64,000 nucleotides of DNA, from positions 42,612 to 106,611 of the forward strand of contig LUPK01000038.1 of the NCBI GenBank assembly GCA_001627335.1, read 5' to 3'. This stretch comes from Nocardioides sp. REDSEA-S33_B3. GTDB taxonomy: Bacteria; Actinomycetota; Actinomycetes; Propionibacteriales; Nocardioidaceae. The translations under genes were made by a program, and so were the position numbers. Below, piece by piece: positions 32,326-41,613 of the stretch (its first letter is position 1; each line of letters begins with the position of its first letter). A model generated the notes under the pieces. That model was not told the origin of the DNA and made no database searches. It saw nothing but the letters and a program-made list of their open reading frames with translations.

Positions 32326-33120
32326 CTACTTCGAGCCGCGCTCGGCCCGGGCGCGGATGCGCTCGCGGCGGGTCTCGTCCATGGCCTGCTCGTAGGCGCT
32401 GACCAGGCTGGCGATCGAGAGCGGCTTGATCCGCTCCACCACCTCGCGGATGGTCTCCGCCGACGCCCCGGCCTCCTTGTACGCCGGCCAGACCTGGGTC
32501 CGGAACAGCTCGTTGAGCTCCTCGGCCACCTCGCGACCGTGCCGGGCGTAGACCTCGGCGGCGGCCACCGCCGTCTCGGTGGGGAAGCCGAGGTCGATCA
32601 GCCCGACCCCGACCGCGAGCTGGGTCGGGGTGACCGCCCACCTGTCCTCGCCCGCACCGTGGACGATCCCGAGGGCGCCGAGCAGCTGCAGGTCGTCGGG
32701 GGTCAGCGTGCGGCCGGCGCGGGCGGCGAGCTCCTCGGTGGTCAGCTCCACCACCGCCTCCGCCTGCCACGGCGCGAGCATCGTGCGGTGCAGGGCGATC
32801 TGCTCCGGCGTGGCGTCCTCGGGCACGGCCGCGAGGTACTTCTCGATCGCCGAGAGCGTGAAGCCGTGGCTCTGCAGCTCGCGGACCAGCTCGAGCCGGG
32901 AGACGTGATCGGGGGTGTAGAAGCCCGACCGACCCCGGCGGATCGGCGGTGGCACCAGGCCCTTGGAGGTGTAGAAGCGGACGTTGCGGACGCTCATGCC
33001 GACCCTCGTGGTCAGCTCCTCGAGGGTTAGCAGCTCCTCCGGCTTGGCCTCGGCCGAGCCAGGAGAGGGAGCGGGAGAGGGGGTCGAGCCCGTCGCGCCC
33101 GCGTCCGACGTGGTGCCCAT
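32326..33120 (-). CDS. MerR family regulator, divergent from fadA-fadB
   Basis: 264-residue MerR-type protein. A disordered Ser/Pro/Ala leader of about 30 residues precedes the winged helix [30 protein letters not shown], then [20 protein letters not shown] and a long helical effector domain (to residue 264) much larger than in metal-sensing MerR proteins; no cysteine metal site is seen. Effectors of such long members are often acyl-CoAs or other small organics (inference). A 19-bp palindrome sits 37 bp upstream between this gene and fadA, and its near-copy precedes the racemase-like gene, so the regulator probably controls fatty-acid breakdown and itself. ATG 33120 is preceded by GTG 33123 in frame. 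Confidence 0.85.
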   Translation of the reverse strand: MGTTSDAGATGSTPSPAPSPGSAEAKPEELLTLEELTTRVGMSVRNVRFYTSKGLVPPPIRRGRSGFYTPDHVSRLELVRELQSHGFTLSAIEKYLAAVPEDATPEQIALHRTMLAPWQAEAVVELTTEELAARAGRTLTPDDLQLLGALGIVHGAGEDRWAVTPTQLAVGVGLIDLGFPTETAVAAAEVYARHGREVAEELNELFRTQVWPAYKEAGASAETIREVVERIKPLSIASLVSAYEQAMDETRRERIRARAERGSK

Positions 33121-33156
33121 CACACCCCTTCCGGTGCGGTCCGGTCCTTGACGACA

Positions 33157-33175
33157 GTGACAGTAATGGTGTCAC
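33157..33175. promoter_or_regulatory. Operator candidate between merR and fadA
   Basis: GTGACAGTAATGGTGTCAC: 6-bp arms GTGACA/TGTCAC. It lies inside the 19-bp spacer between a TTGACG (33148-33153) and CACAAT (33173-33178), the long-spacer arrangement that MerR proteins are known to act on. Seventeen-base core matches 14/17 with 20770-20786. Confidence 0.6.
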
Positions 33176-33276
33176 AATCGATTCCACAACGTACTGCCGT
33201 GGTCAGCGACGCCCGACGGCCCCGTCCCGGGGCCGGTCGTGGAGCGCCACCTGACCACCGAGAACCGAGGACGGTC

Positions 33277-34488
33277 ATGGCTGAAGCATTCGTGTACGAC
33301 CACATCCGTACGCCGCGAGGCAAGGGCAAGGCGGCGGGCTCGCTGCACGAGGTCAAGCCGGTCGACCTCGTCGTCGGCCTGCTCGACGAGATCAAGACCC
33401 GCAACCCCGGCCTGGACCCCGCCCGCGTCGACGACGTGGTGCTGGGCGTCGTCTCGCCGCTGGGCGAGCAGGGCGGCGACATCGCCAAGACGGCCGCTCT
33501 GGCCGCGGGCTACCCCGACACCGTCGCGGGCGTGCAGCTCAACCGCTTCTGCGCCTCGGGCCTGGAGGCGGTCAACCAGGCCGCCGGTCGCATCCGCGGC
33601 GGCATGGAGGACCTGATCCTCGCCGGCGGCGTGGAGTCGATGTCCAACGTCCCGATGGGCTCCGACGGCGGCGCCTGGGCCTCCGACCCGGCCACCGCCT
33701 TCAAGGCCGGCTTCGTGCCGCAGGGCATCGGCGCCGACCTGATCGCCACGATCGAGGGCTGGAGCCGCGAGGACGTCGACGCGTTCGCGGCCGAGTCCAA
33801 CCACCGCGCCGCCAAGGCCTGGGCCAACGGCTACTTCACCGACTCGGTCATCCCGGTCAAGGACGCCAACGGCCTCACGATCCTCGACCACGACGAGCTG
33901 ATCCGCCCCGACACCAGCGTCGAGGGCCTGGCCGGTCTCAAGCCCTCCTTCGCCCAGATCGGTGCCGACGCCGGCTTCGACGACGTGGCGCTGGAGAAGT
34001 ACCACTGGGTCGAGAAGATCAACCACGTCCACCACGCCGGCAACTCCTCGGGCATCGTCGACGGCGCCGCCCTGATGGCCATCGGCACCGAGGAGATCGG
34101 CGCCGAGCTCGGGCTCACCCCGCGCGCCCGCATCGTGTCCATGGCCGTCTCCGGCGCTGACCCGACGATCATGCTCACCGGTCCCGCCCCCGCCGCCCGC
34201 AAGGCGCTGGCGAAGGCCGGCCTGGAGACCAAGGACATCGACCTCTTCGAGATCAACGAGGCGTTCGCCGCCGTCGCGATGCGCTTCATGCGCGACATGG
34301 GCATCACCGACGAGATCACCAACGTCAACGGTGGCGCGATCGCGATGGGCCACCCGCTCGGCGCCACCGGCGCGATGATTCTCGGCACCCTCATCGACGA
34401 GCTCCAGCGCCGCGACCAGAAGCGCGGCCTCGCCACGCTCTGCGTCGGCGGCGGCATGGGCATCGCCACCATCGTCGAGATCGTCTGA
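33277..34488 (+). CDS. fadA: Acetyl-CoA C-acyltransferase (thiolase)
   Basis: 403-residue degradative thiolase. Nucleophile Cys92 in [14 protein letters not shown], His in [11 protein letters not shown], the [15 protein letters not shown] signature and the second cysteine in LCVGGGMG are all present. It cleaves 3-ketoacyl-CoA with CoA to acetyl-CoA plus a shortened acyl-CoA, the last step of beta-oxidation, and normally forms a complex with the multifunctional protein encoded next. Downstream fadB begins 180 bp later, the gap being mostly a palindromic repeat. Control by the divergent MerR protein is likely. CGAGGA before the ATG is a modest ribosome site. Confidence 0.94.
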   Translation: MAEAFVYDHIRTPRGKGKAAGSLHEVKPVDLVVGLLDEIKTRNPGLDPARVDDVVLGVVSPLGEQGGDIAKTAALAAGYPDTVAGVQLNRFCASGLEAVNQAAGRIRGGMEDLILAGGVESMSNVPMGSDGGAWASDPATAFKAGFVPQGIGADLIATIEGWSREDVDAFAAESNHRAAKAWANGYFTDSVIPVKDANGLTILDHDELIRPDTSVEGLAGLKPSFAQIGADAGFDDVALEKYHWVEKINHVHHAGNSSGIVDGAALMAIGTEEIGAELGLTPRARIVSMAVSGADPTIMLTGPAPAARKALAKAGLETKDIDLFEINEAFAAVAMRFMRDMGITDEITNVNGGAIAMGHPLGATGAMILGTLIDELQRRDQKRGLATLCVGGGMGIATIVEIV

Positions 34489-34502
34489 CCGTCCCCCTCC
34501 GC

Positions 34503-34634
34503 TGGTCGAGGTGCGAAGGCCGCCAGGCCTGAGCCTCGAGACCCGGCTGCGATCGGCGACGACGCCGGCGTACGGCGCCGCGGACCCTCACCGGGTCTCG
34601 AGGCTCGTCGCTGGCGCTCCTCGCACCTCGACCA
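34503..34634. repeat. Nested palindromic element between fadA and fadB
   Basis: Outer ends TGGTCGAGGTGCGA and TCGCACCTCGACCA pair; inside, GAGCCTCGAGACCCGG pairs perfectly with CCGGGTCTCGAGGCTC. The 132-bp element therefore folds into one long stem with a loop, in the middle of an operon. Its ends belong to the GGTCGAG/CTCGACC group. Confidence 0.8.
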
Positions 34635-34668
34635 CCGACCTGAGACCGAACAGGAACCCAGAACAGAC

Positions 34669-36888
34669 ATGAGCACCACCACCGAGCAGAGCGCCGTCCG
34701 CTACGAGAAGGACGCCGACGGCATCGTCACCCTCACCCTCGACGACCCCACGTCGTCGGCCAACACGATGAACGACCTCTACCGGGCGTCGATCAACACC
34801 GCGATCGACCGCCTCTACGACGAGCTCGCCGCGGACGAGTCGTCGATCAAGGGCGTCGTGATCGCCTCGGCGAAGAAGACCTTCTTCGCCGGCGGCAACC
34901 TCAAGGGCATGGTCACCGCCGGCCCCGAGGACGCCGAGGACGTCTTCAAGATGGCCGAGGACGTCAAGGCCGGCCTGCGCCGCCTGGAGAAGCTGCCCAA
35001 GCCCGTGGTCGCCGCCATCAACGGCGCCGCGCTGGGTGGCGGCCTCGAGATCACCCTCGCCTGCAACCGCCGCATCGCCGTGGACGACCGCTCGGTCAAG
35101 CTCGGCCTGCCCGAGGTCAGCCTCGGCCTGCTGCCCGGCGGTGGCGGCGTGACCCGCATCGTGCGGATGTTCGGCCTGCAGGAGGGCCTGATGGGCTTCC
35201 TGCTCGAGGGCAAGCAGTTCAGCCCGGCCGAGGCCAAGGCCAAGGGTCTGGTCGACGAGCTGGTCGCCACCCGTGAGGAGCTCGTCCCCGCGGCGAAGGC
35301 GTGGATCCTCGCCAATCCCGACGCCCACCAGAACCCGTGGGACGCGCCCGGCTACAAGATGCCCGGCGGCTCGCCGAAGTCCCCGGCCCTGGCCGGCTTC
35401 CTGCCCGCCTTCCCCGCCCTGCTGCGCAAGCAGACCAAGGGCGCGGTCTACCCCGCCGCCCGCGCGATCCTGTCCGCGGCCGTCGAGGGCGCCAACCGTG
35501 ACTTCGACACCGCCTCGCGGATCGAGTCGCGCTACCTGACGAACCTCATCGTCAACCAGGGCTCGAAGAACATGATCCAGGCGTTCTTCTTCGACCTGCA
35601 GGCGATCAACGCCGGCAAGCTGCGCCCCCAGGGCATCGAGCCCTGGAAGGCCACCAAGGTCGCCGTCCTCGGCGCCGGCATGATGGGTGCGGGCATCGCC
35701 TACTCCTGCGCCCGCGCCGGCATGGAGGTCGTGCTCAAGGACGTCTCGGCCGAGGCCGCGGCCAAGGGCAAGGCGTACTCCGAGAAGATCAACGAGAAGG
35801 CCGTCTCCCGCGGCAAGCTCACCCAGGAGAAGTCCGACAAGCTGCTCGGCCGGATCACCCCGACCGACGACTACGCCGACCTGGCCGGCTGCGACCTGGT
35901 CATCGAGGCCGTCTTCGAGGACCCGTCGCTGAAGCACCAGGTCTTCGCCGAGGCCGCCAAGCACGTGAACGCCGACGCGCTCCTGTGCTCCAACACCTCG
36001 ACGCTGCCGATCACCGAGCTCGCCACCGGCGTGGACCGCCCGGCGGACTTCATCGGTCTGCACTTCTTCAGCCCCGTCGACAAGATGCCGCTGGTCGAGA
36101 TCATCAAGGGCAAGGACACCTCCGACGAGGCGCTGGCCAAGGCCTACGACGTGGTGCAGCAGATCAAGAAGACCCCGATCGTCGTCAACGACAGCCGTGG
36201 CTTCTACACCTCGCGCGTCATCGGCACGATGGTCAACGAGGGCCTGGCCCTGCTGGCCGAGGGCTCCGCGCCGTACTCCGTCGAGCGCGCCGCCACCCAG
36301 GCCGGCTACCCCGTCGGCCCGCTGCAGCTGACCGACGAGCTCAACATGGAGCTGATGGCCAAGATCGCCAAGGCCACCAAGGACGCGGCCGAGCGCGACG
36401 GCGGCACCTACGAGCCGCACCCCGGCTCGCTGGTCGTGGAGAAGATGATCGAGCTCGGGCGCCCCTCGCGCCTCAAGGGCGCCGGCTTCTTCGAGTACGT
36501 CGACGGCAAGCGCGGCTCCATCTGGTCGGGCCTGTCTGAGGTCTACCCGGTCGCCGAGGAGCAGATCCCGTTCGTCGACATGAAGGAGCGGATGCTGTTC
36601 GCCGAGGCGATCGAGACCGCCAAGTGCTTCGAGGAGGGCGTCATCGAGTCGGCGGCCGCCGCGAACATCGGCTCGATCATGGGCATCGGCTTCCCCCCGA
36701 TGACCGGTGGCGCCGCGCAGTACATGACCGGCTACGAGGGCCCCGAGGGCACCGTCGCCGCCGGTGAGATCGGCCTGGCGGCGTTCGTGAAGCGCGCCGA
36801 CGACCTGGCCGACAAGTACGGCGAGCGGTTCCGCCCCACGCAGTACCTCCGCGACCTGGTGGCGAAGGGCGAGTCCTTCCCCGCCTGA
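34669..36888 (+). CDS. fadB: Fatty-acid oxidation multifunctional protein (enoyl-CoA hydratase + 3-hydroxyacyl-CoA dehydrogenase)
   Basis: 739-residue fusion. Residues 1-200: enoyl-CoA hydratase domain with oxyanion-hole segments [14 protein letters not shown] and [20 protein letters not shown], plus [19 protein letters not shown]. Residues from about 325: NAD-binding [20 protein letters not shown], then [15 protein letters not shown] and the [17 protein letters not shown] signature with the catalytic His, and a C-terminal helical domain. It hydrates trans-2-enoyl-CoA and oxidises the product to 3-ketoacyl-CoA, feeding FadA. Transcribed behind fadA; whether read-through passes the hairpin between them is unclear. 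Confidence 0.94.
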   Translation: MSTTTEQSAVRYEKDADGIVTLTLDDPTSSANTMNDLYRASINTAIDRLYDELAADESSIKGVVIASAKKTFFAGGNLKGMVTAGPEDAEDVFKMAEDVKAGLRRLEKLPKPVVAAINGAALGGGLEITLACNRRIAVDDRSVKLGLPEVSLGLLPGGGGVTRIVRMFGLQEGLMGFLLEGKQFSPAEAKAKGLVDELVATREELVPAAKAWILANPDAHQNPWDAPGYKMPGGSPKSPALAGFLPAFPALLRKQTKGAVYPAARAILSAAVEGANRDFDTASRIESRYLTNLIVNQGSKNMIQAFFFDLQAINAGKLRPQGIEPWKATKVAVLGAGMMGAGIAYSCARAGMEVVLKDVSAEAAAKGKAYSEKINEKAVSRGKLTQEKSDKLLGRITPTDDYADLAGCDLVIEAVFEDPSLKHQVFAEAAKHVNADALLCSNTSTLPITELATGVDRPADFIGLHFFSPVDKMPLVEIIKGKDTSDEALAKAYDVVQQIKKTPIVVNDSRGFYTSRVIGTMVNEGLALLAEGSAPYSVERAATQAGYPVGPLQLTDELNMELMAKIAKATKDAAERDGGTYEPHPGSLVVEKMIELGRPSRLKGAGFFEYVDGKRGSIWSGLSEVYPVAEEQIPFVDMKERMLFAEAIETAKCFEEGVIESAAAANIGSIMGIGFPPMTGGAAQYMTGYEGPEGTVAAGEIGLAAFVKRADDLADKYGERFRPTQYLRDLVAKGESFPA

Positions 36889-36898
36889 TCCCGCGTCG

Positions 36899-37005
36899 CC
36901 GAGACGTCACTGACGCACGCTCGAGCCGTCACTCCCGCACGGGGTGGCGGCTCGAGTGCGTGCGCGAGCGACCTCTCGGCCGTGCGCGAGTGACGTCTCG
37001 GCCGA
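36899..37005. repeat. Cluster of 22-bp-family repeats, direct and inverted
   Basis: Two forward units (CCGAGACGTCACTGACGCAC from 36899, a diverged unit from 36920) face two inverted units (36961-37005, containing GCGACCTCTCGGCC and TGACGTCTCGGCC). Same family as the three tandem units at 14280-14345. They fill the fadB-ABC intergenic gap. Confidence 0.7.
36920..36956 (+). terminator. Stem-loop within the repeat cluster after fadB
   Basis: Perfect 9-bp arms CTCGAGCCG and CGGCTCGAG, 19-base loop, 32 bp after the fadB stop. A possible terminator formed by the facing repeat units. Confidence 0.4.
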
Positions 37006-37033
37006 ATGTGGGGTGCGGGCGGGCGGGAGCGGT

Positions 37034-37039
37034 CACCAT
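37034..37039 (+). promoter_or_regulatory. -10-like element, leaderless ABC ATPase gene
   Basis: CACCAT with 6 bases to GTG 37046; weaker than the other sites. Confidence 0.3.
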
Positions 37040-37045
37040 GGTCCG

Positions 37046-37777
37046 GTGGGAGAGGGAGCGGGAGAGACGGGCCGTGCGCTCGTGGAGGTGCGGGACCTGC
37101 ACGTGCGGTTCGGCGAGGTCGAGGCCGTGGGGGGCGTGCACCTGACGGCGTACGCCGGTCGCGCGACGGCACTGCTGGGGCGCAACGGGGCCGGCAAGTC
37201 GACCACGATGCGGGTGCTGGCCGGGGTGGTGCCGCCGACGAGCGGCACGGTCCTGGTGGCCGGTCACGACGTGCTGCGGCACCCGATGGCCGCCAAGCGT
37301 GCTGTCGGGTACTGCCCCGACGTGGGTGGGCTGGTGCCGCGTGCGACCCCCTGGGAGCACCTGCAGCTGGCCGCGCGGCTGCGGCGGCTGCCGGCCGGGT
37401 GGGAGCCGCGGGCCCGCGACCTGCTGGAGCGGTTCGAGCTCGGCGACGTCGCGCACCGGGTCACCGCCGGCTTCTCCCACGGCATGGGGCGCCGGCTCTC
37501 GGTCGTGCTCGCCGCGCTGCACGAGCCCGAGGTGCTGCTGCTCGACGAGCCCTTCGACGGCGTGGACCCGCTGGGGGTCGAGGCCACCTTGGAGGTGGTC
37601 GCCGACGCCCGCTCGCGCGGTGCCGCGGTGCTGGTCTCGACCCATCTGCGCGAGCTGGCGATCGAGGCCTGCTCGACGGTGTCCGTGCTGCGCGGTGGCG
37701 CGCAGGTCGCGGAGATGAGCGCGCTCGACATGGCCGGTGAGGAGGGCGCCCGTGCCTACCGCTCGCTCCTGGACTGA
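37046..37777 (+). CDS. ABC transporter ATP-binding protein (ABC-2 / DrrA type)
   Basis: 243-residue ABC ATPase. Walker A LLGRNGAGKSTTMRVLAG, a signature that reads FSHGMGRRLSVVLAAL in place of LSGGQ (common in ABC-2 exporters), Walker B VLLLDEPFDGVDPLG and switch His in VSTHLRELA. It should drive the membrane protein encoded by the overlapping next gene. Substrate unknown; drug, lipid or surface-polymer export are typical roles. GTG 37046 is preferred; GTG 37082 (start of VEVRDLHVRF) is an alternative close to the family N-terminus. Confidence 0.86.
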   Translation: MGEGAGETGRALVEVRDLHVRFGEVEAVGGVHLTAYAGRATALLGRNGAGKSTTMRVLAGVVPPTSGTVLVAGHDVLRHPMAAKRAVGYCPDVGGLVPRATPWEHLQLAARLRRLPAGWEPRARDLLERFELGDVAHRVTAGFSHGMGRRLSVVLAALHEPEVLLLDEPFDGVDPLGVEATLEVVADARSRGAAVLVSTHLRELAIEACSTVSVLRGGAQVAEMSALDMAGEEGARAYRSLLD

Positions 37778-39287
37778 GGGCCTCCTGCGCGATCAGGCCA
37801 GGGCGGTCGCCGACGTCGGCACGCTGCTGCGCTTCCGCGCCGCCCACGTACGCCGCCCGCGGGCCTTCCGGGTCGGCCTGCTCGTCTTCGCGCTGGCGAC
37901 GGCCGCGATCGCGGTGGTCCCCGCGTACCTCCCGGGTGCGGGCGGCCCCGGGCGGGCCCAGGACGTCCTCCTGCTGCTGCCCACCGCGCTGGCCGGCTTG
38001 GTGCTGGTCGCGGTCGTGTCCGCCGTGGCCTCCGGGGGCGGGCGCGAGCTGCTGGCGCGCGACCCCGCCTCGATCCACCCGATCAGCCCGACGACCGACC
38101 ACCTCGGGGCACTGGTCCTGGCGCCGCTGAACATCGCCTGGCTGCTCCAGGCGTGGACGCTGCTGGGTGCGGCCTCCTACGGCGGGGGCCGAGAGCCGCT
38201 GCCGACGCTGCAGGTGGCGATGCTGCTGTGGCTGGTGGTGGCCACCGCGGTCGGCCAGGTGGTGGCGTGGACGGTCGAGGGTGTGCGTCGGCTGAGGTTC
38301 GGGGAGGTGGGCGTGCGCCTGCTGACCGTCGTGGCGGTCGTCGCGGTGCTGCTGCTCCAGCTCGACCAGCGGCTGGTGCCGCTGCTGGACCAGGTGCCGA
38401 CGGTCCGCGTCGTCGCGCTGTCGGTCGGCGGCGTGACCGCGGCCTGGTGGGGCGTGGTCGGCGCTCTGCTGGGCCTGTCGCTGGCCGCGGTCGTCCTGGG
38501 GGCGGTGCCCGCGCACCTCGCGACCCGTCGGGTGCCCCACGACGAGCTGCGGGTGGAGAGCGAGTCGCACCGCGCCCGTCCGCTGCCGCACAGCGACCTG
38601 GCGGTGCTGCTGCGCACCGACCGCGGCTCGGTCTGGCGGGCCGTGCCGATGCGTCGCGGGCTCGCGGTCCTGGCGATCGGCCCCGGGGTGGTCGCGCTCG
38701 TCGGCGACCTCGACTGGGTGCAGCTGATCATCCTGCCCGGCCTGGTGGCCTCCGGCGGGGCGCTGCTCTTCGGCGTCAACGCGTGGTGCCTCGACGGGCG
38801 CGGAGGCCTGTGGCGCGAGAGCCTGCCGGTGGGTGCGGGCACCGTGTTCGTCGCGCGGGCGTGGGTCCTCGCGGAGTTCCTCGTCGCGGCCAGCCTGGTG
38901 ACCATGGCCCTGGGTGGGCTGCGCGCCGGCGTACCCACCCCCACCGAGACGACCGCCCTGCTCGCGATGCTGGCGGTGGTGACCGTCCAGGTCGTCGGCG
39001 CCGCGATGCGCTGGTCGCTCGCGCACCCCTACGCCGTCGACCTGCGCTCGGCCCGGGCCACGCCGGCACCGCCGCTGATGATGGTCGGCTACTCCAGCCG
39101 CCTCGCGCTGTCCACCACCATGACCGGCCTGGTCTTCTCGGGCCTGGCGCGCCTGGAGGCGCCGGTGCTCCCGCTGCTGCTGGCGGTGCCGTTCATCTGC
39201 TGGTCCGGCGCCCGGCTGGTCCGCACCCACGAGCGCTGGACCGATCCGGTCCAGCGGGCGCGAGTGGTCGTCACCGCCGCTGCATGA
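37752..39287 (+). CDS. Polytopic membrane protein, putative ABC exporter permease
   Basis: 511-residue protein with about 12 hydrophobic segments spread along its length and no large external domain. No named permease family is obvious by eye, but the 26-bp overlap with the ATPase gene makes it the probable transmembrane partner. GTG 37752 is chosen because GAGGAGG (37739-37745) lies six bases upstream. A soluble region near residues 260-295 (VPHDELRVESESHRARPLPH) probably faces the cytosol and could contact the ATPase. Transcription probably ends at the hairpin 39301-39349. Confidence 0.75.
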   Translation: MPTARSWTEGLLRDQARAVADVGTLLRFRAAHVRRPRAFRVGLLVFALATAAIAVVPAYLPGAGGPGRAQDVLLLLPTALAGLVLVAVVSAVASGGGRELLARDPASIHPISPTTDHLGALVLAPLNIAWLLQAWTLLGAASYGGGREPLPTLQVAMLLWLVVATAVGQVVAWTVEGVRRLRFGEVGVRLLTVVAVVAVLLLQLDQRLVPLLDQVPTVRVVALSVGGVTAAWWGVVGALLGLSLAAVVLGAVPAHLATRRVPHDELRVESESHRARPLPHSDLAVLLRTDRGSVWRAVPMRRGLAVLAIGPGVVALVGDLDWVQLIILPGLVASGGALLFGVNAWCLDGRGGLWRESLPVGAGTVFVARAWVLAEFLVAASLVTMALGGLRAGVPTPTETTALLAMLAVVTVQVVGAAMRWSLAHPYAVDLRSARATPAPPLMMVGYSSRLALSTTMTGLVFSGLARLEAPVLPLLLAVPFICWSGARLVRTHERWTDPVQRARVVVTAAA

Positions 39288-39300
39288 AGCGCTCGGTGGC

Positions 39301-39349
39301 GTTGTGGAGGTCCGCGTCCGGACCGGGTGCCGGACTCGACCTCCACAAC
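39301..39349 (+). terminator. Two-tier stem-loop terminator after the ABC exporter operon
   Basis: Perfect 12-bp arms GTTGTGGAGGTC and GACCTCCACAAC enclose a second stem GTCCGG/CCGGAC, 13 bp beyond the permease stop. Confidence 0.72.
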
Positions 39350-39374
39350 GGTTGCGTGAGCGGCGCCGGGGTGC

Positions 39375-39418
39375 GGTGGTCCCGACGCCCGCTCGCTGGC
39401 GCTCACTGCTCGACCACC
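39375..39418. repeat. Palindromic element (family A), truncated copy
   Basis: GGTGGTC at the left and GACCACC at the right enclose CGACGCCCGCTCGCTGGCGC, matching the inverted 38-bp unit but with the left side disrupted (CCCGACG in place of CTCGACG). A CGTCGCGGG/CCCGCGACG hairpin follows at 39457-39478. Confidence 0.65.
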
Positions 39419-39492
39419 GGGGGTCCGCTCGGCGGGGCTCGCTGCTCGACACGGGTCGTCGCGGGACAACCCGCGACGGACCGAGCGCCCGG

Positions 39493-39498
39493 TAGGTT
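39493..39498 (+). promoter_or_regulatory. -10-like element, leaderless acyl-CoA dehydrogenase gene
   Basis: TAGGTT, 7 bases, ATG 39506, no Shine-Dalgarno sequence. Probable promoter of the four-gene cluster to 43379. Confidence 0.55.
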
Positions 39499-39505
39499 CG
39501 CGGCC

Positions 39506-40786
39506 ATGGACTTCGCACCGTCTTCCCGGGCCGCCGACCTCACCGAGCGCACCCGGGCGTTCATCCGCGACGTGGTCGAGCCCGTGGAGGGCGACTACCT
39601 CCGCGACCTGGCCGAGCAGCGGCGTACCGGCGACCCGTGGCGACCGCTGCCGGTCGTCGAGGAGCTCAAGGCCGAGGCCAGGGCACGTGGCCTGTGGAAC
39701 CTGTGGCTGCCGAAGGAGCACGCGGGGGAGTACGCCGCACGCTTCGGCACCGACGGGGGCGAGGGCCTGACCAACGTCGACTACGCCCCGGTCGCCGAGG
39801 CCACCGGCGGCAGCCACCTCGCGCCCCTGGTGATGAACTGCAACGCGCCCGACACCGGCAACATGGAGGTGCTGCTGCGCTACGGAACCGACGAGCAGCG
39901 GGCGCAGTGGCTGGAGCCGCTGCTGGCCGGCGAGATCCGCTCGGCGTTCACGATGACCGAGCCCGACGTCGCGTCCTCCGACGCCACCAACATGGAGGCG
40001 ACCGCCGTGGTCCACGGCGACGAGGTGGTCATCAACGGCCGCAAGTGGTGGTCGACCGGCGTGGGGCACCCCGAGTGCCGGATCGCGGTCTTCATGGGCC
40101 TGCGCGACACCCCGGAGAACCTCGAGGACGACCCCGGCATCGACCGCCACCACCGGCACACGATGGTGCTGGTCCCGCTGGACACCCCCGGGGTGAAGGT
40201 CGAGCGGCTGCTGCCGACGATGGGGATGTACGACGAGCCCATCGGCCACGGGGAGGTCTCGTTCACCGACGTCCGCGTCCCCGTCAGCAACATTCTGTCC
40301 GGCCCCGGTGAGGCGTTCGCGATCGCCCAGGGACGGCTCGGGCCCGGCCGCATCCACCACTGCATGCGGCTCATCGGGCTGGCCGAGATGGCGCTGGAGC
40401 GGGCCTGCCGCCGCGGGCTGGACCGCGTGGCCTTCGGCAAGCCGCTGGCCAACCTCGGCGGCAACCGCGAGCGGATCGCCGACGCCCGGATCGCCATCGA
40501 GCAGGCCCGCCTGCTGGTCCTCAACGCCGCGTGGAAGCTCGACGTCGGAGGCCCGCTCAACGCGCTCTCGGAGGTCTCGCAGATCAAGGTCGCGGTGCCG
40601 CGGATGGCGCTGCAGGTCATCGACTTCGCGATGCAGATCCACGGCGGTGGCGGGATGTCCGACGACCACCCGCTGGCCGGCGCCTGGACCGCCGCCCGCG
40701 CGCTGCGGCTGGCCGACGGCCCCGACGAGGTGCACCAGGGCGTCGTGGCGCGCCTGGAGCTCGGCAAGTACGGGGCGAAGCGATGA
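39506..40786 (+). CDS. Acyl-CoA dehydrogenase, ACAD10/11 (LvaC)-like
   Basis: 426-residue flavoenzyme. SAFTMTEPDVASSDATNMEA is the FAD/substrate loop of the family, INGRKWWSTG follows, and the C-terminal ADGPDEVHQGVVARLEL is the DGPDEVH variant found in the ACAD10/ACAD11-like branch rather than the GTSEIQ type of classical enzymes. In that branch the enzyme acts together with an APH-type kinase on 4-hydroxyacyl-CoAs. Here the kinase-like gene is two genes downstream, with a short-chain dehydrogenase between. The SDR start overlaps the stop (ATGA). Otherwise a general acyl-CoA dehydrogenase of FadE type. Confidence 0.88.
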   Translation: MDFAPSSRAADLTERTRAFIRDVVEPVEGDYLRDLAEQRRTGDPWRPLPVVEELKAEARARGLWNLWLPKEHAGEYAARFGTDGGEGLTNVDYAPVAEATGGSHLAPLVMNCNAPDTGNMEVLLRYGTDEQRAQWLEPLLAGEIRSAFTMTEPDVASSDATNMEATAVVHGDEVVINGRKWWSTGVGHPECRIAVFMGLRDTPENLEDDPGIDRHHRHTMVLVPLDTPGVKVERLLPTMGMYDEPIGHGEVSFTDVRVPVSNILSGPGEAFAIAQGRLGPGRIHHCMRLIGLAEMALERACRRGLDRVAFGKPLANLGGNRERIADARIAIEQARLLVLNAAWKLDVGGPLNALSEVSQIKVAVPRMALQVIDFAMQIHGGGGMSDDHPLAGAWTAARALRLADGPDEVHQGVVARLELGKYGAKR

Positions 40787-41613
40787 GCGCCGCCGACGGC
40801 CGCAGGGTCCTGATCACCGGCGCGGCCTCCGGGCTCGGCGCCGCGCTGGCCGACGCGTTCGAGGCACGGGGGGACCGGGTGCTGCGGACGGATCGGACCG
40901 GTCTCGACGCCCGCTCGCTGGCGCTCGCTGCTCGACCGGCTGTGCTGCGTCTCGACATCACCTCCGACGAGGACTGGGCCGCCGCGCTCGCGCACGTCGA
41001 GGAGACGTGGGGCGGGCTGGACGTGCTGGTCAACAACGCCGGGGTCGCCGGTGGCGGCCGGCTCGACGTGGCCACCCACGACGAGTGGCAGTGGATCTTC
41101 GACATCAACCTGTTCGGCATGGTGCGCGGGCTGCGCACCTTCGTGCCGATGCTCAAGCAGCAGGGGTCGGGCGCGATCGTCAACGTCGCGAGCCTCGCCG
41201 GGCTCGTGCACCCCGCGGGCATGGCGTCCTACAACGCAGTCAAGGCCGCGGTCGTCGCGCTCACCGAGACCGCCGGGCACGAGCTGGCCGCCCACGGCGT
41301 CACCGCGCACACGGTCTGTCCGGGCTTCTTCCGCACCAACCTGATGGACTCGCTGCAGGGCGCCGACTCCGCCCTCGGCGAGGTGATGTCCCGCCTGGTC
41401 ACCGACTCACCGATCACCGCCGAGTCGGTCGCCGCGGCCGTGCTCGCCGGGCTGGACGCCGGCGACGAGCTGATCGTGCCCGACGAGCCGGCACGGGGAG
41501 CGGTCGCGCTCAAGCAGACCGACCGGGCGTCGTACGACGCGGTGATGCGGGCGCAGGCGCGCAGTCTCGACAAGCTGGCCGGCGAGACAACGGACGCAGG
41601 GGCAGAGCAGTGA
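40783..41613 (+). CDS. Short-chain dehydrogenase/reductase
   Basis: 276-residue classical SDR. Cofactor loop VLITGAASGLGAALADAFEA, NNAG in VLVNNAGVAGGG, catalytic Ser in NVASLAG and YNAVK as the YxxxK pair. It oxidises or reduces a hydroxyl/keto group with NAD(P), probably on an acyl-CoA of this cluster (as LvaD does in the levulinate pathway). Residues 40-52 (TGLDARSLALAARP) are encoded by a 38-bp palindromic repeat lying between the second beta strand and the usual acidic D(I/V) motif, a place where SDR length varies. Coupled at both ends by 4-bp overlaps. Confidence 0.9.
   Translation: MSAADGRRVLITGAASGLGAALADAFEARGDRVLRTDRTGLDARSLALAARPAVLRLDITSDEDWAAALAHVEETWGGLDVLVNNAGVAGGGRLDVATHDEWQWIFDINLFGMVRGLRTFVPMLKQQGSGAIVNVASLAGLVHPAGMASYNAVKAAVVALTETAGHELAAHGVTAHTVCPGFFRTNLMDSLQGADSALGEVMSRLVTDSPITAESVAAAVLAGLDAGDELIVPDEPARGAVALKQTDRASYDAVMRAQARSLDKLAGETTDAGAEQ
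40900..40937 (-). repeat. Complete 38-bp palindromic unit inside the SDR gene
   Basis: Reads GGTCTCGACGCCCGCTCGCT at the left and ends CTGCTCGACC. As its reverse complement it matches the intergenic unit at 15507-15544 at 37 of 38 positions. The reading frame continues through it. Confidence 0.85.
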
